A DNA stretch of 64,000 nt from Alishewanella agri BL06 (GCF_000272005.1 NZ_AKKU01000011.1:62001-126000); one strand, 5' to 3'. Numbered from the stretch's first letter, positions 28,186 through 37,359 are shown. The notes: generated by a model from the letters alone, not told the origin. Translations and numbers: made by a program.

Positions 28186-28215
28186 GCCCGTTTCCCCCGA
28201 AACGGGCTTTTTTTT
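28186..28215 (+). terminator. trp attenuator
   Basis: Perfect 9-bp stem GCCCGTTTC and GAAACGGGC with loop CCCC, followed by eight T residues. The 5' arm can pair instead with AACGGGC at 28145-28151 in the leader peptide gene, so stalling at the Trp codons should favour read-through into trpE. Two GGTTAACC palindromes (28230-28237 and 28259-28266) follow before trpE. Confidence 0.95.
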
Positions 28216-28293
28216 GGGCGTAGTTTTGGGGTTAACCGGCAATAAACTAATAGCAACAGGTTAACCAACTAAAAATTAAGGAAAATTATTAAG

Positions 28294-29928
28294 ATGATTT
28301 TCAGCCATATCACAGACACCGCGGGCGAAGTAGCCAGTATTGCGCTACCTGTGCCCTATCAAAGCGATGCCTTAGCGGCTTATGCCAGCCTGTGTCAGGC
28401 CGACCGCTGCTCACTGCTGCTGGAATCAGCCGAGATTGACAGCAAAAACAGTGTCAACAGCCTGATGCTGATCGACGCCGCACTGCGTATTGAGTGTAAC
28501 GGTCAACAGGTGAGTATTACGGCGCTAAGCAGCAACGGCCTTACCCTGCTGCCCTTTTTAGCCGACCTGCTTAGCCCCATCGCCACCCTCACTTATCCAC
28601 ACGTCTCCGGTACCGGTCTGACCAGCAGTTATCCACAGCACTCCGGTACCGGTCAGACCACTGAAGCAGTGTTAGTCGCCGAGTTTGCACTACCCGATCC
28701 GCTGTTAGATGAAGTCAGCCGTTTAACCCAACCTAATCCATTTAGTGCGCTACGTTTAATACAGCAGCAATTGCGCAGCCAGGGTGATGAACCCTTTGCT
28801 ATCTTTTTAGGCGGCGTGATTGGCTATGATATGGTGGCCAATATCGAGCAGTTGCCCGAGGTGCCGGTAAAAGAAAATCAGTGCCCGGATTATCTGTTTT
28901 ATCTGGCCGAAACTGCACTGGTCATTGACCATAAAGCGCAGCAAAGCCGCTTAGTGGGCAATGTATTTTGCGGCGAAGCGGCTCCTGCCAACTGCTTTGC
29001 CATTGGTAAACGGCTGGAGCAGTTAAAACAACAGCTACTACATAGCCAGCCATTGGCTGTGGGGCAAGCCGCCAGCAGCAAAGAGATTGCGGTTGATATT
29101 AGCGATGCCGATTTTGAAGCCCAGGTCGAAACGCTAAAGCAACATATTGTCGCCGGCGATATCTTTCAGGTGGTACCGTCGCGCTGTTTCTCGCTGCCCT
29201 GCCCTAAGCCGCTGCAGGCTTACGCCAAGTTAAAACAGCTGAACCCCAGCCCCTATATGTTTTATCTGCAAGACCCTAAGTTTTGCCTGTTTGGCGCCTC
29301 ACCGGAGTCGGCGCTGAAGTTTAATGCCGCCAGCCGCGAAGTGGAGATTTACCCCATCGCCGGCACCCGCCGCCGCGGTTTTGCCGCCGATGGCAGTATT
29401 GACCGCGATCTGGATAGCCGCATTGAGCTTGAGCTTAGGCAAGATGAGAAAGAAAAAGCCGAGCATTTAATGCTGGTGGATTTAGCCCGCAATGATGTAG
29501 CACGCATCAGCACGCCCGGCAGCCGTTACGTCAAAGAGTTACTAAAAGTCGACCGTTATTCCTATGTGATGCACCTGGTATCCCGGGTGGTCGGCCAGCT
29601 AAAACCAGAGCTCGATGCGCTGCATGCGTATCAGGCCTGTATGAATATGGGCACCCTGGTAGGTGCGCCTAAGGTGAAGGCGGCTGAGCTTATTCGCGGT
29701 GTTGAGGGGAAAAAACGCGGCTCTTACGGCGGTGCCGTCGGTTATCTGGCCGGTAATGGCGATTTTGACAGCTGCATCGTGATCCGCTCAGCTTATGTCG
29801 CAGATGGTATGGCTTATATTCAGGCCGGTGCCGGGGTGGTGTTTGACTCAGTAGCGAAGCTCGAAGCAGAAGAGACACGCAACAAAGCGCAAGCAGTAAT
29901 TAACGCTATTCAGGCGGCGGGGTATTAA
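28294..29928 (+). CDS. trpE: Anthranilate synthase component I with repeat-derived insertion
   Basis: TrpE turns chorismate into anthranilate using ammonia from TrpG. The 544-residue protein has chorismate-binding motifs EIYPIAGTRRRG, DLARNDVARIS, GAPKVKAAELI and QAGAGVVFDS. Residues 100-123 are encoded by two tandem repeat units at 28593-28660: [12 protein letters not shown] then SYPQHSGTGQTT. They sit in the variable loop between the N-terminal feedback domain and ALPDPLLDEVSRL, which is short in other TrpE proteins. The reading frame stays open, so the enzyme should be functional and about 24 residues longer than usual. Confidence 0.96.
   Translation: MIFSHITDTAGEVASIALPVPYQSDALAAYASLCQADRCSLLLESAEIDSKNSVNSLMLIDAALRIECNGQQVSITALSSNGLTLLPFLADLLSPIATLTYPHVSGTGLTSSYPQHSGTGQTTEAVLVAEFALPDPLLDEVSRLTQPNPFSALRLIQQQLRSQGDEPFAIFLGGVIGYDMVANIEQLPEVPVKENQCPDYLFYLAETALVIDHKAQQSRLVGNVFCGEAAPANCFAIGKRLEQLKQQLLHSQPLAVGQAASSKEIAVDISDADFEAQVETLKQHIVAGDIFQVVPSRCFSLPCPKPLQAYAKLKQLNPSPYMFYLQDPKFCLFGASPESALKFNAASREVEIYPIAGTRRRGFAADGSIDRDLDSRIELELRQDEKEKAEHLMLVDLARNDVARISTPGSRYVKELLKVDRYSYVMHLVSRVVGQLKPELDALHAYQACMNMGTLVGAPKVKAAELIRGVEGKKRGSYGGAVGYLAGNGDFDSCIVIRSAYVADGMAYIQAGAGVVFDSVAKLEAEETRNKAQAVINAIQAAGY
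28593..28660. repeat. Tandem pair of DnaA-box repeat units inside trpE, in frame
   Basis: Two class 1 units in the sense orientation of trpE begin with exact TTATCCACA at 28593-28601 and 28629-28637, 36 nt (12 codons) apart. Each carries CTCCGGTACCGGTC. The frame reads [10 protein letters not shown] and YPQHSGTGQT. The two copies have the two spacer variants, CGT and GCA. Confidence 0.95.
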
Positions 29929-29929
29929 A

Positions 29930-30529
29930 ATGAGCCAGAACCTTAATTGCACAGTGTATCTGCTGGATAATATCGATTCTTTTACCTACAACCTGGTGGA
30001 TGAATTTGCGCAGCTGGGCGTAAGCTTAAAGCTGTATCGCAATACTGTCCCGGCCGATTATATTTTTGAAAAAATGCAGCAGGAAAGCGGCCCGGTACTG
30101 CTGGTGTTATCACCCGGCCCGGGCGCGCCAGCCGATGCTGGCTCAATGCCGGCGTTATTAAAGCGCTGCGCCGGGGTGTATCCGGTGCTGGGGATTTGCC
30201 TCGGGCATCAGGCTATCGTTGAACATTATGGCGGTGTGGTCGGCCGTGCCGGTGAAACCGTACACGGTAAAACCTCGGCGATTAGTCTGGCCGAACATCC
30301 GGTGTTTAACGGTTTACCACGGCCTTTCCCGGTGGCGCGTTATCACTCGCTAATGGCGACGACACTGCCAGAGCAGCTTACACAAATTGCCAATGAGCGA
30401 CATATTCCGATGGCGGTGATTAACGAGACTGAGCGGATGCTGGGTTTTCAATTTCACCCCGAGTCGATTTTAACTACGCTTGGCAAGCCGCTGCTTAAGC
30501 AAAGTATCGAATATTTATTAAGGAGTTAA
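29930..30529 (+). CDS. trpG: Anthranilate synthase component II (glutamine amidotransferase)
   Basis: TrpG hydrolyses glutamine and channels ammonia to TrpE. The 199-residue class I amidotransferase has LLDNIDSFTYNLVDEF at the start and the nucleophile Cys in GICLGHQAIVEHYGG. The His-Glu pair is in GFQFHPESIL. It begins 1 nt after trpE and is separate from trpD, unlike the fused trpGD of E. coli. Confidence 0.96.
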   Translation: MSQNLNCTVYLLDNIDSFTYNLVDEFAQLGVSLKLYRNTVPADYIFEKMQQESGPVLLVLSPGPGAPADAGSMPALLKRCAGVYPVLGICLGHQAIVEHYGGVVGRAGETVHGKTSAISLAEHPVFNGLPRPFPVARYHSLMATTLPEQLTQIANERHIPMAVINETERMLGFQFHPESILTTLGKPLLKQSIEYLLRS

Positions 30530-30533
30530 GAGC

Positions 30534-31571
30534 ATGACAGATCTTAACAACACAGAGGCAGGGGTTTTACCGCTGGTGCAACAAGCGCTGACGGGTAAAG
30601 CACTTAGCCGCGAGCAAGCCGAGCAATTCTTTAGTGCTGTGGTAACCGGTCAGGTCGATCCACTGCATTTAACCGCTATGTTAGCAGCCTTGAAAGTACG
30701 CGGTGAAAGCAGCGCCGAAATAACCGGTGCAGCCAGTGCACTACTGCAAGCCGCCGCGCCATTCCCGGCTACGACCAAACCGAGCATCGACTGCTGTGGT
30801 ACCGGCGGTGATGGCAGCAATACCATTAATATCTCCAGCACTGCCGCCATCGTTGCGGCCAGTATGGGATTGCCGGTGGTAAAACATGGCAACCGCAGTG
30901 TGTCATCACGTTCGGGCTCTGCTGACTTGCTGGAACGGCTGGGGCTGAATATTCAGCAAAGCCCACAACAGGCAGCCAGCATGCTGGCCGAGTCGCAATG
31001 TACCTTCTTATTTGCGCCCTTGTATCACAGCGGCATTAAGCATGCGATGCCGGTACGCAATGCGTTGAAAAGCAGAACTATTTTTAATTTGCTCGGGCCT
31101 TTAATTAACCCGGCGCGACCTGCTTTTCAGCTACTTGGCGTCTACGATCCGGCACTGTGCCGGGTGATGGCCGAGGCCTTACAGCAACTGGGTACTGAGC
31201 GCGCCTGGGTGGTGCACGGTAGCGGCTGTGACGAAGTCGCGCTGCATGGCAATACTTATGTCTGTGAGCTAAAAGACGGTGCACTGCGCGAATTTACGCT
31301 TACGCCGGAAGATTTTGGCCTCAATATTACTCCTCTTAGTGCCTTAGCAGGTGGCGAGCCGGAGCAAAATGCGGCAGCGACGCTGGCCATTTTGCAAGGC
31401 CGTGGCGAAGAGGCGCATAATCAGGCAGTAGCCGTAAATGTGGCGGCGATGCTAAAAATTGCCGGTTTAGGCCAGGATTTAAAAGTGAATACCCGAGCGG
31501 TACTGGAACAACTGGCCAGTGGTAAGGCGATGGCGACCTTGGAAAAAATGCAGGAGTTAAGCCGTGGCTGA
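30534..31571 (+). CDS. trpD: Anthranilate phosphoribosyltransferase
   Basis: TrpD joins anthranilate to PRPP. The 345-residue protein has the PRPP motif CCGTGGDGSNTINIS, the segment VKHGNRSVSSRSGSADLLE, and FLFAPLYHSGIKHAMPVR. The length and motifs match the stand-alone enzyme. It overlaps trpCF by 8 nt. Confidence 0.97.
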   Translation: MTDLNNTEAGVLPLVQQALTGKALSREQAEQFFSAVVTGQVDPLHLTAMLAALKVRGESSAEITGAASALLQAAAPFPATTKPSIDCCGTGGDGSNTINISSTAAIVAASMGLPVVKHGNRSVSSRSGSADLLERLGLNIQQSPQQAASMLAESQCTFLFAPLYHSGIKHAMPVRNALKSRTIFNLLGPLINPARPAFQLLGVYDPALCRVMAEALQQLGTERAWVVHGSGCDEVALHGNTYVCELKDGALREFTLTPEDFGLNITPLSALAGGEPEQNAAATLAILQGRGEEAHNQAVAVNVAAMLKIAGLGQDLKVNTRAVLEQLASGKAMATLEKMQELSRG

Positions 31572-33003
31572 ACTGGTATTACACAATAAAACCATTACCG
31601 GGGTACTGGCGAAAATCGTCAGCCATAAGTTAACTGAAGTCTCGGCTATGGCTAACGAGAGGCCGTTGGAGCACTTTATCGCCAGTGTCAGCCCGACCAG
31701 CCGCGATTTTCTGGCCGCTTTGCAGCAGCCTGGCGCCCGTTTTATTCTGGAGTGTAAAAAGGCCTCACCGTCGAAAGGCTTAATTCGGCCGGATTTTGAT
31801 CTTAGCGCTATTAGTCAGGTGTACAACCAATATGCCGACTGTATCTCGGTGCTGACCGACAGCGAGTTTTTTCAGGGCAGCTATCAGTATCTGGAGCAGA
31901 TGCGCGCCTTATCTGACAAGCCGCTGCTGCATAAAGACTTTATCATTGATCCCTACCAGATCTATGCCGGGCGGGCTGCCGGTGCCGATGCGGTACTGTT
32001 AATGCTGTCGATTTTATCACCCCAGCAGTACCAGTTGTTAGCGGCCATTGCCGCCGAGCTGAATATGACGGTATTAACCGAAGTCAGTAACGAAGAAGAA
32101 ACCTTACAGGCGGTGGAGCTTGGCGCCAAATTAATTGGGATCAATAACCGCAACCTGCGCGATCTGAGTACGGACTTAAACACCAGCTTCCGGCTGCGGC
32201 AGCTGATCCCAGCTGATCGCACTGTGGTATCGGAGTCCGGCATTTATCGTAATCAGCAGGTACGAGAGCTGCTGCAGATCGCTGATGCCTTTTTAGTCGG
32301 CAGCTCACTGATGGCTGAAGCCGATCTGGCAGCTGCCTGTCAGCGGCTGATTATCGGCGAGCATAAAGTCTGTGGTTTAACCCGGATTGAAGATGTTAAG
32401 GCGGTGGCCAACGCCGGCGCTTACTATGGCGGCTTAATTTTTGCCAAGGCGTCACCGCGCTATGTGACACCGGAGCAGGCGCAACAGCTGGTACAGGCCG
32501 CTAAACTTCGCTTTGTTGGCGTTTTTGTCAATAGCCCACTAGCTGAAGTGGCTGAGCTGGCTAAGGCACTGAAGCTGGCGGCCGTGCAGCTACATGGCGA
32601 GGAAGATGAGGCTTACCTTGCTGCCCTGCGGCCGCTATTACCGGCAGATTGTCAGATTTGGCAAGCCTATCGCGTGCAACAGCAGCTACCGGCGTTTAGC
32701 CCACAGGCCGATCGGATCTTGCTGGATAGTTTTCATGCCAGCCAGCATGGCGGCAGTGGCTTGCGTTTTGACTGGTCGCTACTGTCAGCGCTTAACAGCG
32801 CACAACCTATTATGTTAGCCGGCGGCCTTAAGCCGGATAACGTGGCGCAGGCGCTGGCCTTACCGGTGGCGGGGCTGGATTTAAACTCTGGATTAGAGAG
32901 TGCGCCGGGTATTAAAGATCACACTAAGCTGGCGGCGGCCTTTAGCGCCATCCGTCATTTCGATTTTCAGAGCAAAACCAATACTAAGGGTGAGCAAAAC
33001 TGA
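31564..33003 (+). CDS. trpCF: Fused indole-3-glycerol-phosphate synthase / phosphoribosylanthranilate isomerase
   Basis: A bifunctional 479-residue enzyme for steps 3 and 4 of tryptophan synthesis. The N-terminal TrpC barrel (1-255) has [32 protein letters not shown] and [15 protein letters not shown]. The C-terminal TrpF barrel has the catalytic Cys in [15 protein letters not shown] and Asp in [14 protein letters not shown]. The fusion is typical of enteric and related gammaproteobacteria. It overlaps trpB by one base (TGATG). Confidence 0.97.
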   Translation: MAELVLHNKTITGVLAKIVSHKLTEVSAMANERPLEHFIASVSPTSRDFLAALQQPGARFILECKKASPSKGLIRPDFDLSAISQVYNQYADCISVLTDSEFFQGSYQYLEQMRALSDKPLLHKDFIIDPYQIYAGRAAGADAVLLMLSILSPQQYQLLAAIAAELNMTVLTEVSNEEETLQAVELGAKLIGINNRNLRDLSTDLNTSFRLRQLIPADRTVVSESGIYRNQQVRELLQIADAFLVGSSLMAEADLAAACQRLIIGEHKVCGLTRIEDVKAVANAGAYYGGLIFAKASPRYVTPEQAQQLVQAAKLRFVGVFVNSPLAEVAELAKALKLAAVQLHGEEDEAYLAALRPLLPADCQIWQAYRVQQQLPAFSPQADRILLDSFHASQHGGSGLRFDWSLLSALNSAQPIMLAGGLKPDNVAQALALPVAGLDLNSGLESAPGIKDHTKLAAAFSAIRHFDFQSKTNTKGEQN

Positions 33004-34199
33004 TGAGTGAGTTAAAACTAAACCCCTATTTCGGCGAATATGGCGGCATGTTCGTGCCACAATTGCTGGTACCGGCGTTAAAGCAACTGGAAGCGGCCTT
33101 TGTCGAAGCACAGCAGGATCCGGCCTTTTTAGCCGAGTTTCAGCAATTACTAACCGAATATGCCGGCCGGCCAACGCCGCTGACGCTAACCCGTAACTTA
33201 TCCCCTAACCCGCTGGTTAAAATTTACTTAAAGCGCGAAGACCTGCTACACGGCGGTGCGCACAAGACCAATCAGGTATTAGGTCAGGCGCTGCTCACCA
33301 AACGCATGGGTAAAAAAGAAGTGATCGCTGAAACCGGTGCCGGCCAGCACGGCGTGGCCACGGCGCTGGCCTGTGCGCTGTTGGGCTTAAAATGCCGCAT
33401 CTATATGGGCGCTAAAGATATTGAACGCCAGCAGCCGAACGTGTTTCGGATGAAACTGATGGGCGCGACCGTGATTCCGGTGACGGCTGGCTCTGGTACG
33501 CTAAAGGATGCCGTTAACGAAGCGATGCGCGACTGGTCAGCTACCTATGAAACCACGCACTATATGCTGGGTACCGCAGCTGGCCCGCACCCGTTCCCCA
33601 CTATTGTGCGTGACTTTCAACGGATGATTGGTGAAGAAGCCAAGCAACAGATCTTAAAAGCCGAGGGCAAATTACCGGATGCGGTGATTGCCTGTGTCGG
33701 TGGTGGCTCTAATGCGATTGGCATTTTCGCTGACTTTATTGCTGAAGCTGGTGTGAAACTGATTGGCGTCGAACCCGGTGGACTGGGTATTAATACCCAT
33801 CAGCATGGCGCGGCGTTAAGTACCGGCAGCTATGGTATTTTGCACGGTGCCTATACTGCCATTATGCAAACCAGTGATGGTCAGATTGAAGAGTCGTACT
33901 CGATTTCGGCCGGTTTAGACTACCCGGCGGTCGGGCCACAACATACCTATCTGCAGCAAAGTGGTCGAGCGCAGTACGTGGCGATTAATGATGATGAAGC
34001 TTTGGCGGCGTTCCAACATCTGGCCAAAGCCGAAGGCATTATTCCGGCGCTGGAAAGCTCGCACGCGGTAGCCCAGGCGTTAAAAATTGCTGCTGAAGCC
34101 ACAGAGCCAATGGTGTTACTGGTGAATTTATCCGGCCGTGGTGATAAAGATTTGGCCCACGTGCATAGCGTGTTAGCGGCGCAGCAGGGAGGAGTATAA
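33003..34199 (+). CDS. trpB: Tryptophan synthase beta chain
   Basis: TrpB condenses indole with serine using pyridoxal phosphate. The 398-residue protein has the Schiff-base Lys in [15 protein letters not shown], the phosphate-binding [12 protein letters not shown] and the active-site segment [14 protein letters not shown]. It lies one base from trpA and is the partner of that alpha chain. Confidence 0.98.
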   Translation: MSELKLNPYFGEYGGMFVPQLLVPALKQLEAAFVEAQQDPAFLAEFQQLLTEYAGRPTPLTLTRNLSPNPLVKIYLKREDLLHGGAHKTNQVLGQALLTKRMGKKEVIAETGAGQHGVATALACALLGLKCRIYMGAKDIERQQPNVFRMKLMGATVIPVTAGSGTLKDAVNEAMRDWSATYETTHYMLGTAAGPHPFPTIVRDFQRMIGEEAKQQILKAEGKLPDAVIACVGGGSNAIGIFADFIAEAGVKLIGVEPGGLGINTHQHGAALSTGSYGILHGAYTAIMQTSDGQIEESYSISAGLDYPAVGPQHTYLQQSGRAQYVAINDDEALAAFQHLAKAEGIIPALESSHAVAQALKIAAEATEPMVLLVNLSGRGDKDLAHVHSVLAAQQGGV

Positions 34200-34200
34200 G

Positions 34201-35001
34201 ATGCAGCGTTATCAACAGATGTTTCAGCGGCTTAATAACGAAGGCCGCGGTGCCTTTGTGCCCTTCGTGACCCTTGGTGATCCGAACCCTGAGCTGTCGT
34301 TTGAAATTTTAAAAGCCCTGGTCGATGGCGGCGCCGATGCGCTGGAGCTGGGTATTCCGTTTTCTGATCCTATTGCTGACGGCCCAACAATTCAAAATGC
34401 CAATATCCGGGCGCTGGCCGCTGGCGTCACGCCGGCAGTCAGCTTTGAGCTGATTGAAAAAATCCGCGCCTATGCCCCGGCAGTACCTATTGGTTTATTA
34501 CTGTATTCAAACCTGGTAATGGCTAAAGGCATTACTAAGTTTTACGAGCAAGCGGCGGCTGCCGGCGTCGACTCGGTACTGATTGCCGACGTGCCGCTGC
34601 ATGAGAGTAAGCTGTTCCGCCAGGCCGCGATGGCACAAAACATCGCGCCGATTTATATCGTGCCACCAAATGTCGATGATGATGACTTACGCGCTATCGC
34701 CTCTTATGGCCGCGGCTATACTTATCTTTTAAGTCGCGCCGGCGTGACCGGTGCCGAAACCAAGGCCGCAATGCCAACCTCGGAGCTGATCGCGCGCATT
34801 CGTGCTTATAATCCGGCGCCACCGCTGCTGGGTTTTGGGATCTCCGCGCCCGAGCAGGTAAAAGATGCGATTAAAAATGGTGCGGCCGGCGCCATTAGCG
34901 GTTCGGCTATCGTCAAGCTGATTGAGCAGCATCAGCACGAGCCTGAGTTACTGCTCACTAAGCTGCGCAACTTTGTCAGCACCATGAAAGCCGCCACCTA
35001 A
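34201..35001 (+). CDS. trpA: Tryptophan synthase alpha chain
   Basis: TrpA cleaves indole-3-glycerol phosphate and channels indole to TrpB. The 266-residue TIM barrel has the catalytic Glu and Asp in [19 protein letters not shown], the loop [12 protein letters not shown] and the phosphate site [14 protein letters not shown]. It is the last trp gene. A pair of repeat units starts 1 nt after its stop. Confidence 0.98.
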   Translation: MQRYQQMFQRLNNEGRGAFVPFVTLGDPNPELSFEILKALVDGGADALELGIPFSDPIADGPTIQNANIRALAAGVTPAVSFELIEKIRAYAPAVPIGLLLYSNLVMAKGITKFYEQAAAAGVDSVLIADVPLHESKLFRQAAMAQNIAPIYIVPPNVDDDDLRAIASYGRGYTYLLSRAGVTGAETKAAMPTSELIARIRAYNPAPPLLGFGISAPEQVKDAIKNGAAGAISGSAIVKLIEQHQHEPELLLTKLRNFVSTMKAAT

Positions 35002-35002
35002 T

Positions 35003-35069
35003 TTATCCACACGTCTCCGGTACCGGTCTGACCACCTTATCCACAGGTCTCCGGTACCGGTCATACCAG
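35003..35069. repeat. Tandem pair of DnaA-box repeat units after trpA
   Basis: Two units in one orientation begin TTATCCACA at 35003-35011 and 35037-35045. The first starts 1 nt after the trpA stop. The second has ACAGGTCTCC and ends TCATACCAG, so its tail differs by one base from the common TCTGACCAG. Confidence 0.9.
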
Positions 35070-35162
35070 TTTACTTTGCTGCCTGAATCACTGCTATAGC
35101 TGTTATCTGCGGGTAGATATCATATAATGGCGCCACTTTTATCAGCTAACAGACTTATCATT

Positions 35163-35642
35163 ATGCAAATTACCAACAATGCCGTTGTGCAATTCCACTA
35201 CACCCTAAGCGATGCCTCTGGCGAGCTGGAAAGCTCGCGGAAAGCCGCGCCCCTGCTCTATCTGCATGGTCATAATCAGATGTTGCCAAAATTAGAAGCG
35301 GCGCTGGAAGGTAAAACTGCCGGCGATACGTTCGAAATTACGCTGGCACCAGTTGATGCCTATGGTGAGCGTCGTGACGATGCAATTCAGAGCGTGCAGG
35401 TCAAACATTTGCAGGGAGCTAAAAAATGGAAGCCAGGCATGGTGGCCTGGGTGAACACTGATCAGGGCGAGCGTCAAGTGACTATCGTAAAAGTAGGCAT
35501 GTTTAAGGCGGATGTTGATACCAATCACCCACTGGCCGGCAAAACCCTAACCTTCGCACTCGAAGTGCTGAACGTACGTGAGGCGACTGCAGAAGAAATC
35601 GCTCACGGCCACGCCCATGGTGAAGGCGGCCATCAGCACTAA
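35163..35642 (+). CDS. FKBP-type peptidyl-prolyl isomerase, SlyD-like
   Basis: A 159-residue cytosolic foldase of the SlyD family. It has FHYTLSDASGELESS, LHGHNQMLPKLEAALEGKTAGD and an insert-in-flap domain with VDAYGERRDDAIQ. A His-rich tail (GHAHGEGGHQH) probably binds nickel or zinc. I start at the ATG at 35163 (MQITNN), since the longer frame has no family match before it. The stop codon is directly followed by a class 2 repeat unit. Confidence 0.93.
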   Translation: MQITNNAVVQFHYTLSDASGELESSRKAAPLLYLHGHNQMLPKLEAALEGKTAGDTFEITLAPVDAYGERRDDAIQSVQVKHLQGAKKWKPGMVAWVNTDQGERQVTIVKVGMFKADVDTNHPLAGKTLTFALEVLNVREATAEEIAHGHAHGEGGHQH

Positions 35643-35723
35643 CTGGTCATACCCTGATTTTCCCAGAAAAAAGGGAGACCTGTGGATAAACTGGTCAGAC
35701 CGGTACCGGAGTGCTGTGGATAA
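35643..35723. repeat. Class 2 plus class 1 repeat units between slyD-like gene and the dehydrogenase
   Basis: The first unit begins CTGGTCATACC immediately after the slyD-like stop. It has the class 2 core CTGATTTTCCCAGAAAAAAG and ends TGTGGATAA (35681-35689). The second unit has the GGTACC core and ends TGTGGATAA (35715-35723), 1 nt from the dehydrogenase stop codon. It is the third class 2 copy in the window. Confidence 0.9.
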
Positions 35724-35724
35724 G

Positions 35725-36852
35725 TTACTGCGGGGTTAGGCGCAGTAACTTGCCGGCCGGGCCGTCGGTCAGGATATAGATCAGGCCGTCCGGGCCGGTA
35801 CGCACATCACGCAAACGGCTGTCGAGTTCAGTGAGCAGCTTTTCCTCTTCTACCACCTTATCGCCGTCCAGTACCAACCGGTGCAAGGCTTTGCCGGCTA
35901 AAGCCGTAATAAAGATATTGCCCTGATACTGCGGGAAAGCCTCACCGCGATACAGCGTCATCCCGGCAGGGGCAATCGAAGGTGACCACTGGTACACTGG
36001 CTCAGCCATGCCAGTAAAGCGGGTAAAGGGAGAAATCCGGGCACCGGTATAATCAATACCTGTGGTCGCCACCGGCCAGCCGTAATTAACACCGGCTTGT
36101 AGCAGGTTCAGTTCATCGCCACCTTTGGGGCCATGTTCGTGGCTCCACAAGCTGCCGGTTGCTACATCATAGACAATCCCCTGCACATTTCGATGCCCGA
36201 GCGTAAAAATCTCGGCGGCTACTGCAGCTTGCCCAACAAGGGGGTTATCGGCTGGCACGCTGCCGTCTTGCTGTAAACGTACGATTTTCCCCAAGTGATT
36301 GGCTTTATTCTGGGCTTGCTCACGATAATCAAAGCCATCGCCTAAGGTTAGCACCAGGCTTTGATCCGGTAGCTGCACCATCCGACCGCCATAGTGCGCG
36401 GCACCGCGCCGATCCGGAGTTGCCCGAAAAATTTTTTTGACATCAGTCAGCTGATTATCCTGCCAGCTGGCACTGGCCAGACAAACACTGTTGGCATTAG
36501 CCGTGCCGCAGACATAGCTTAAAAATAAACGACCACTTTGTGCGAAATTATCGGCCAGTAACACTTCCAGCAAACCACCCTGCGCAGCGGCATAAAATTC
36601 CGGTAAATTGACATCGAGTTTTTGCAACACCTGACCATCACTGCCTAATGTCACCAACTGCCCGCTGCGCTCGGTCAGTAAAAAGCCGCCGGAAGGCAAA
36701 AAACTGAGTGACCAGGGATATTCTAAACCCTCAGTCAGGATCTGAACTTTAGGCCCGGAAGGCGGCAATGAGGAAGGCAGCGATGACGCAGCCAGCGCAA
36801 CCAGCGGCAAACTTAACGCTAGCGTAAATAATAGGGTTCGGCTCAGGCTCAT
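35725..36852 (-). CDS. Periplasmic PQQ-type aldose sugar dehydrogenase (YliI-like)
   Basis: A 375-residue exported protein with a signal peptide (1-22) and a six-bladed beta-propeller of the glucose/sorbosone dehydrogenase family. Hallmarks are YPWSLSFLPSGGFLLTER, AHYGGRMVQLPD, LGHRNVQGIVYD and HEHGPKGGDELNLL, with GVNYGWP. The family oxidises aldoses using PQQ and calcium. PQQ synthesis genes are not in the window. It overlaps the upstream membrane protein gene by 4 nt. Confidence 0.9.
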   Translation of the reverse strand: MSLSRTLLFTLALSLPLVALAASSLPSSLPPSGPKVQILTEGLEYPWSLSFLPSGGFLLTERSGQLVTLGSDGQVLQKLDVNLPEFYAAAQGGLLEVLLADNFAQSGRLFLSYVCGTANANSVCLASASWQDNQLTDVKKIFRATPDRRGAAHYGGRMVQLPDQSLVLTLGDGFDYREQAQNKANHLGKIVRLQQDGSVPADNPLVGQAAVAAEIFTLGHRNVQGIVYDVATGSLWSHEHGPKGGDELNLLQAGVNYGWPVATTGIDYTGARISPFTRFTGMAEPVYQWSPSIAPAGMTLYRGEAFPQYQGNIFITALAGKALHRLVLDGDKVVEEEKLLTELDSRLRDVRTGPDGLIYILTDGPAGKLLRLTPQ

Positions 36853-37286
36853 GCGACGCTCCTGCTACGACTAAAATAATGATAAAAGACGGCACCCAGC
36901 GCACAGCAACTAAGCAATAACAAAGTACCGGCCAGAGTACGATTTAACGCGATTAAGGTTGGCATTGGCGCCAGCTGATTAATTATCAGTAACGCTGCCC
37001 AGGTACTCAGTGCCGTAATAACAAATACGGCCGGCACCTTACCCAGCGTTGCGCGTTTCAAAACAATACGGCTTAGCACTAAGCTTAGTAGCATAATCGG
37101 CAGGAAAATCGCCGCTAGTACCGGCATAAAATGGCGTAAATCAAACCAGAGGGTGCTCAACTGCTCGGCAGTAGCAATAGGGCCGGTTAGAGCAACAATC
37201 GCCTGCAGATTCACCAGGCTTTGGATCATAGAGCCGGCGCTGGCAGCCAGTAGCACCGCCAACAGAAAAACGAGGATTCTACGCAT
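36849..37286 (-). CDS. Small four-helix membrane protein, unrecognised
   Basis: A 145-residue protein with four hydrophobic segments (about 5-35, 53-75, 85-105 and 115-138) and few charges. The His/Asp/Arg cluster WFDLRHFMPV lies between helices 1 and 2. It overlaps the PQQ-type dehydrogenase by 4 nt, so the two are probably cotranscribed. A role as a membrane partner in electron transfer is possible but has no direct support. Confidence 0.7.
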   Translation of the reverse strand: MRRILVFLLAVLLAASAGSMIQSLVNLQAIVALTGPIATAEQLSTLWFDLRHFMPVLAAIFLPIMLLSLVLSRIVLKRATLGKVPAVFVITALSTWAALLIINQLAPMPTLIALNRTLAGTLLLLSCCALGAVFYHYFSRSRSVA

Positions 37287-37322
37287 TTAGTTCTCCCTGA
37301 TGTCAGTTACACCTTAAAAGGT

Positions 37323-37359
37323 TAGACCTCGTACCGGTACCGGAGTGCGGTCTGACCAG
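37323..37359. repeat. Repeat unit without a DnaA box
   Basis: This solitary unit reads TAGACCTCGTACCGGTACCG and then GAGTGCGGTCTGACCAG. It has the inverted-repeat type end seen in ccmH. It lies 36 nt upstream of the start of the 36849 gene, so it is in a 5' region, not at a stop codon. It is the rightmost member seen in the window. Confidence 0.85.

Noticed and set aside
3205-37359. A CRISPR array
   Set aside because: Units are dispersed among many genes, are directly adjacent or solitary, and are not separated by unique spacers of regular length. No cas genes are present.
3205-37359. A replication origin, because of the many DnaA boxes
   Set aside because: The boxes are scattered over 32 kb as parts of a dispersed repeat. 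There is no dnaA, dnaN or gidA/mnmG nearby and no AT-rich unwinding region next to them.
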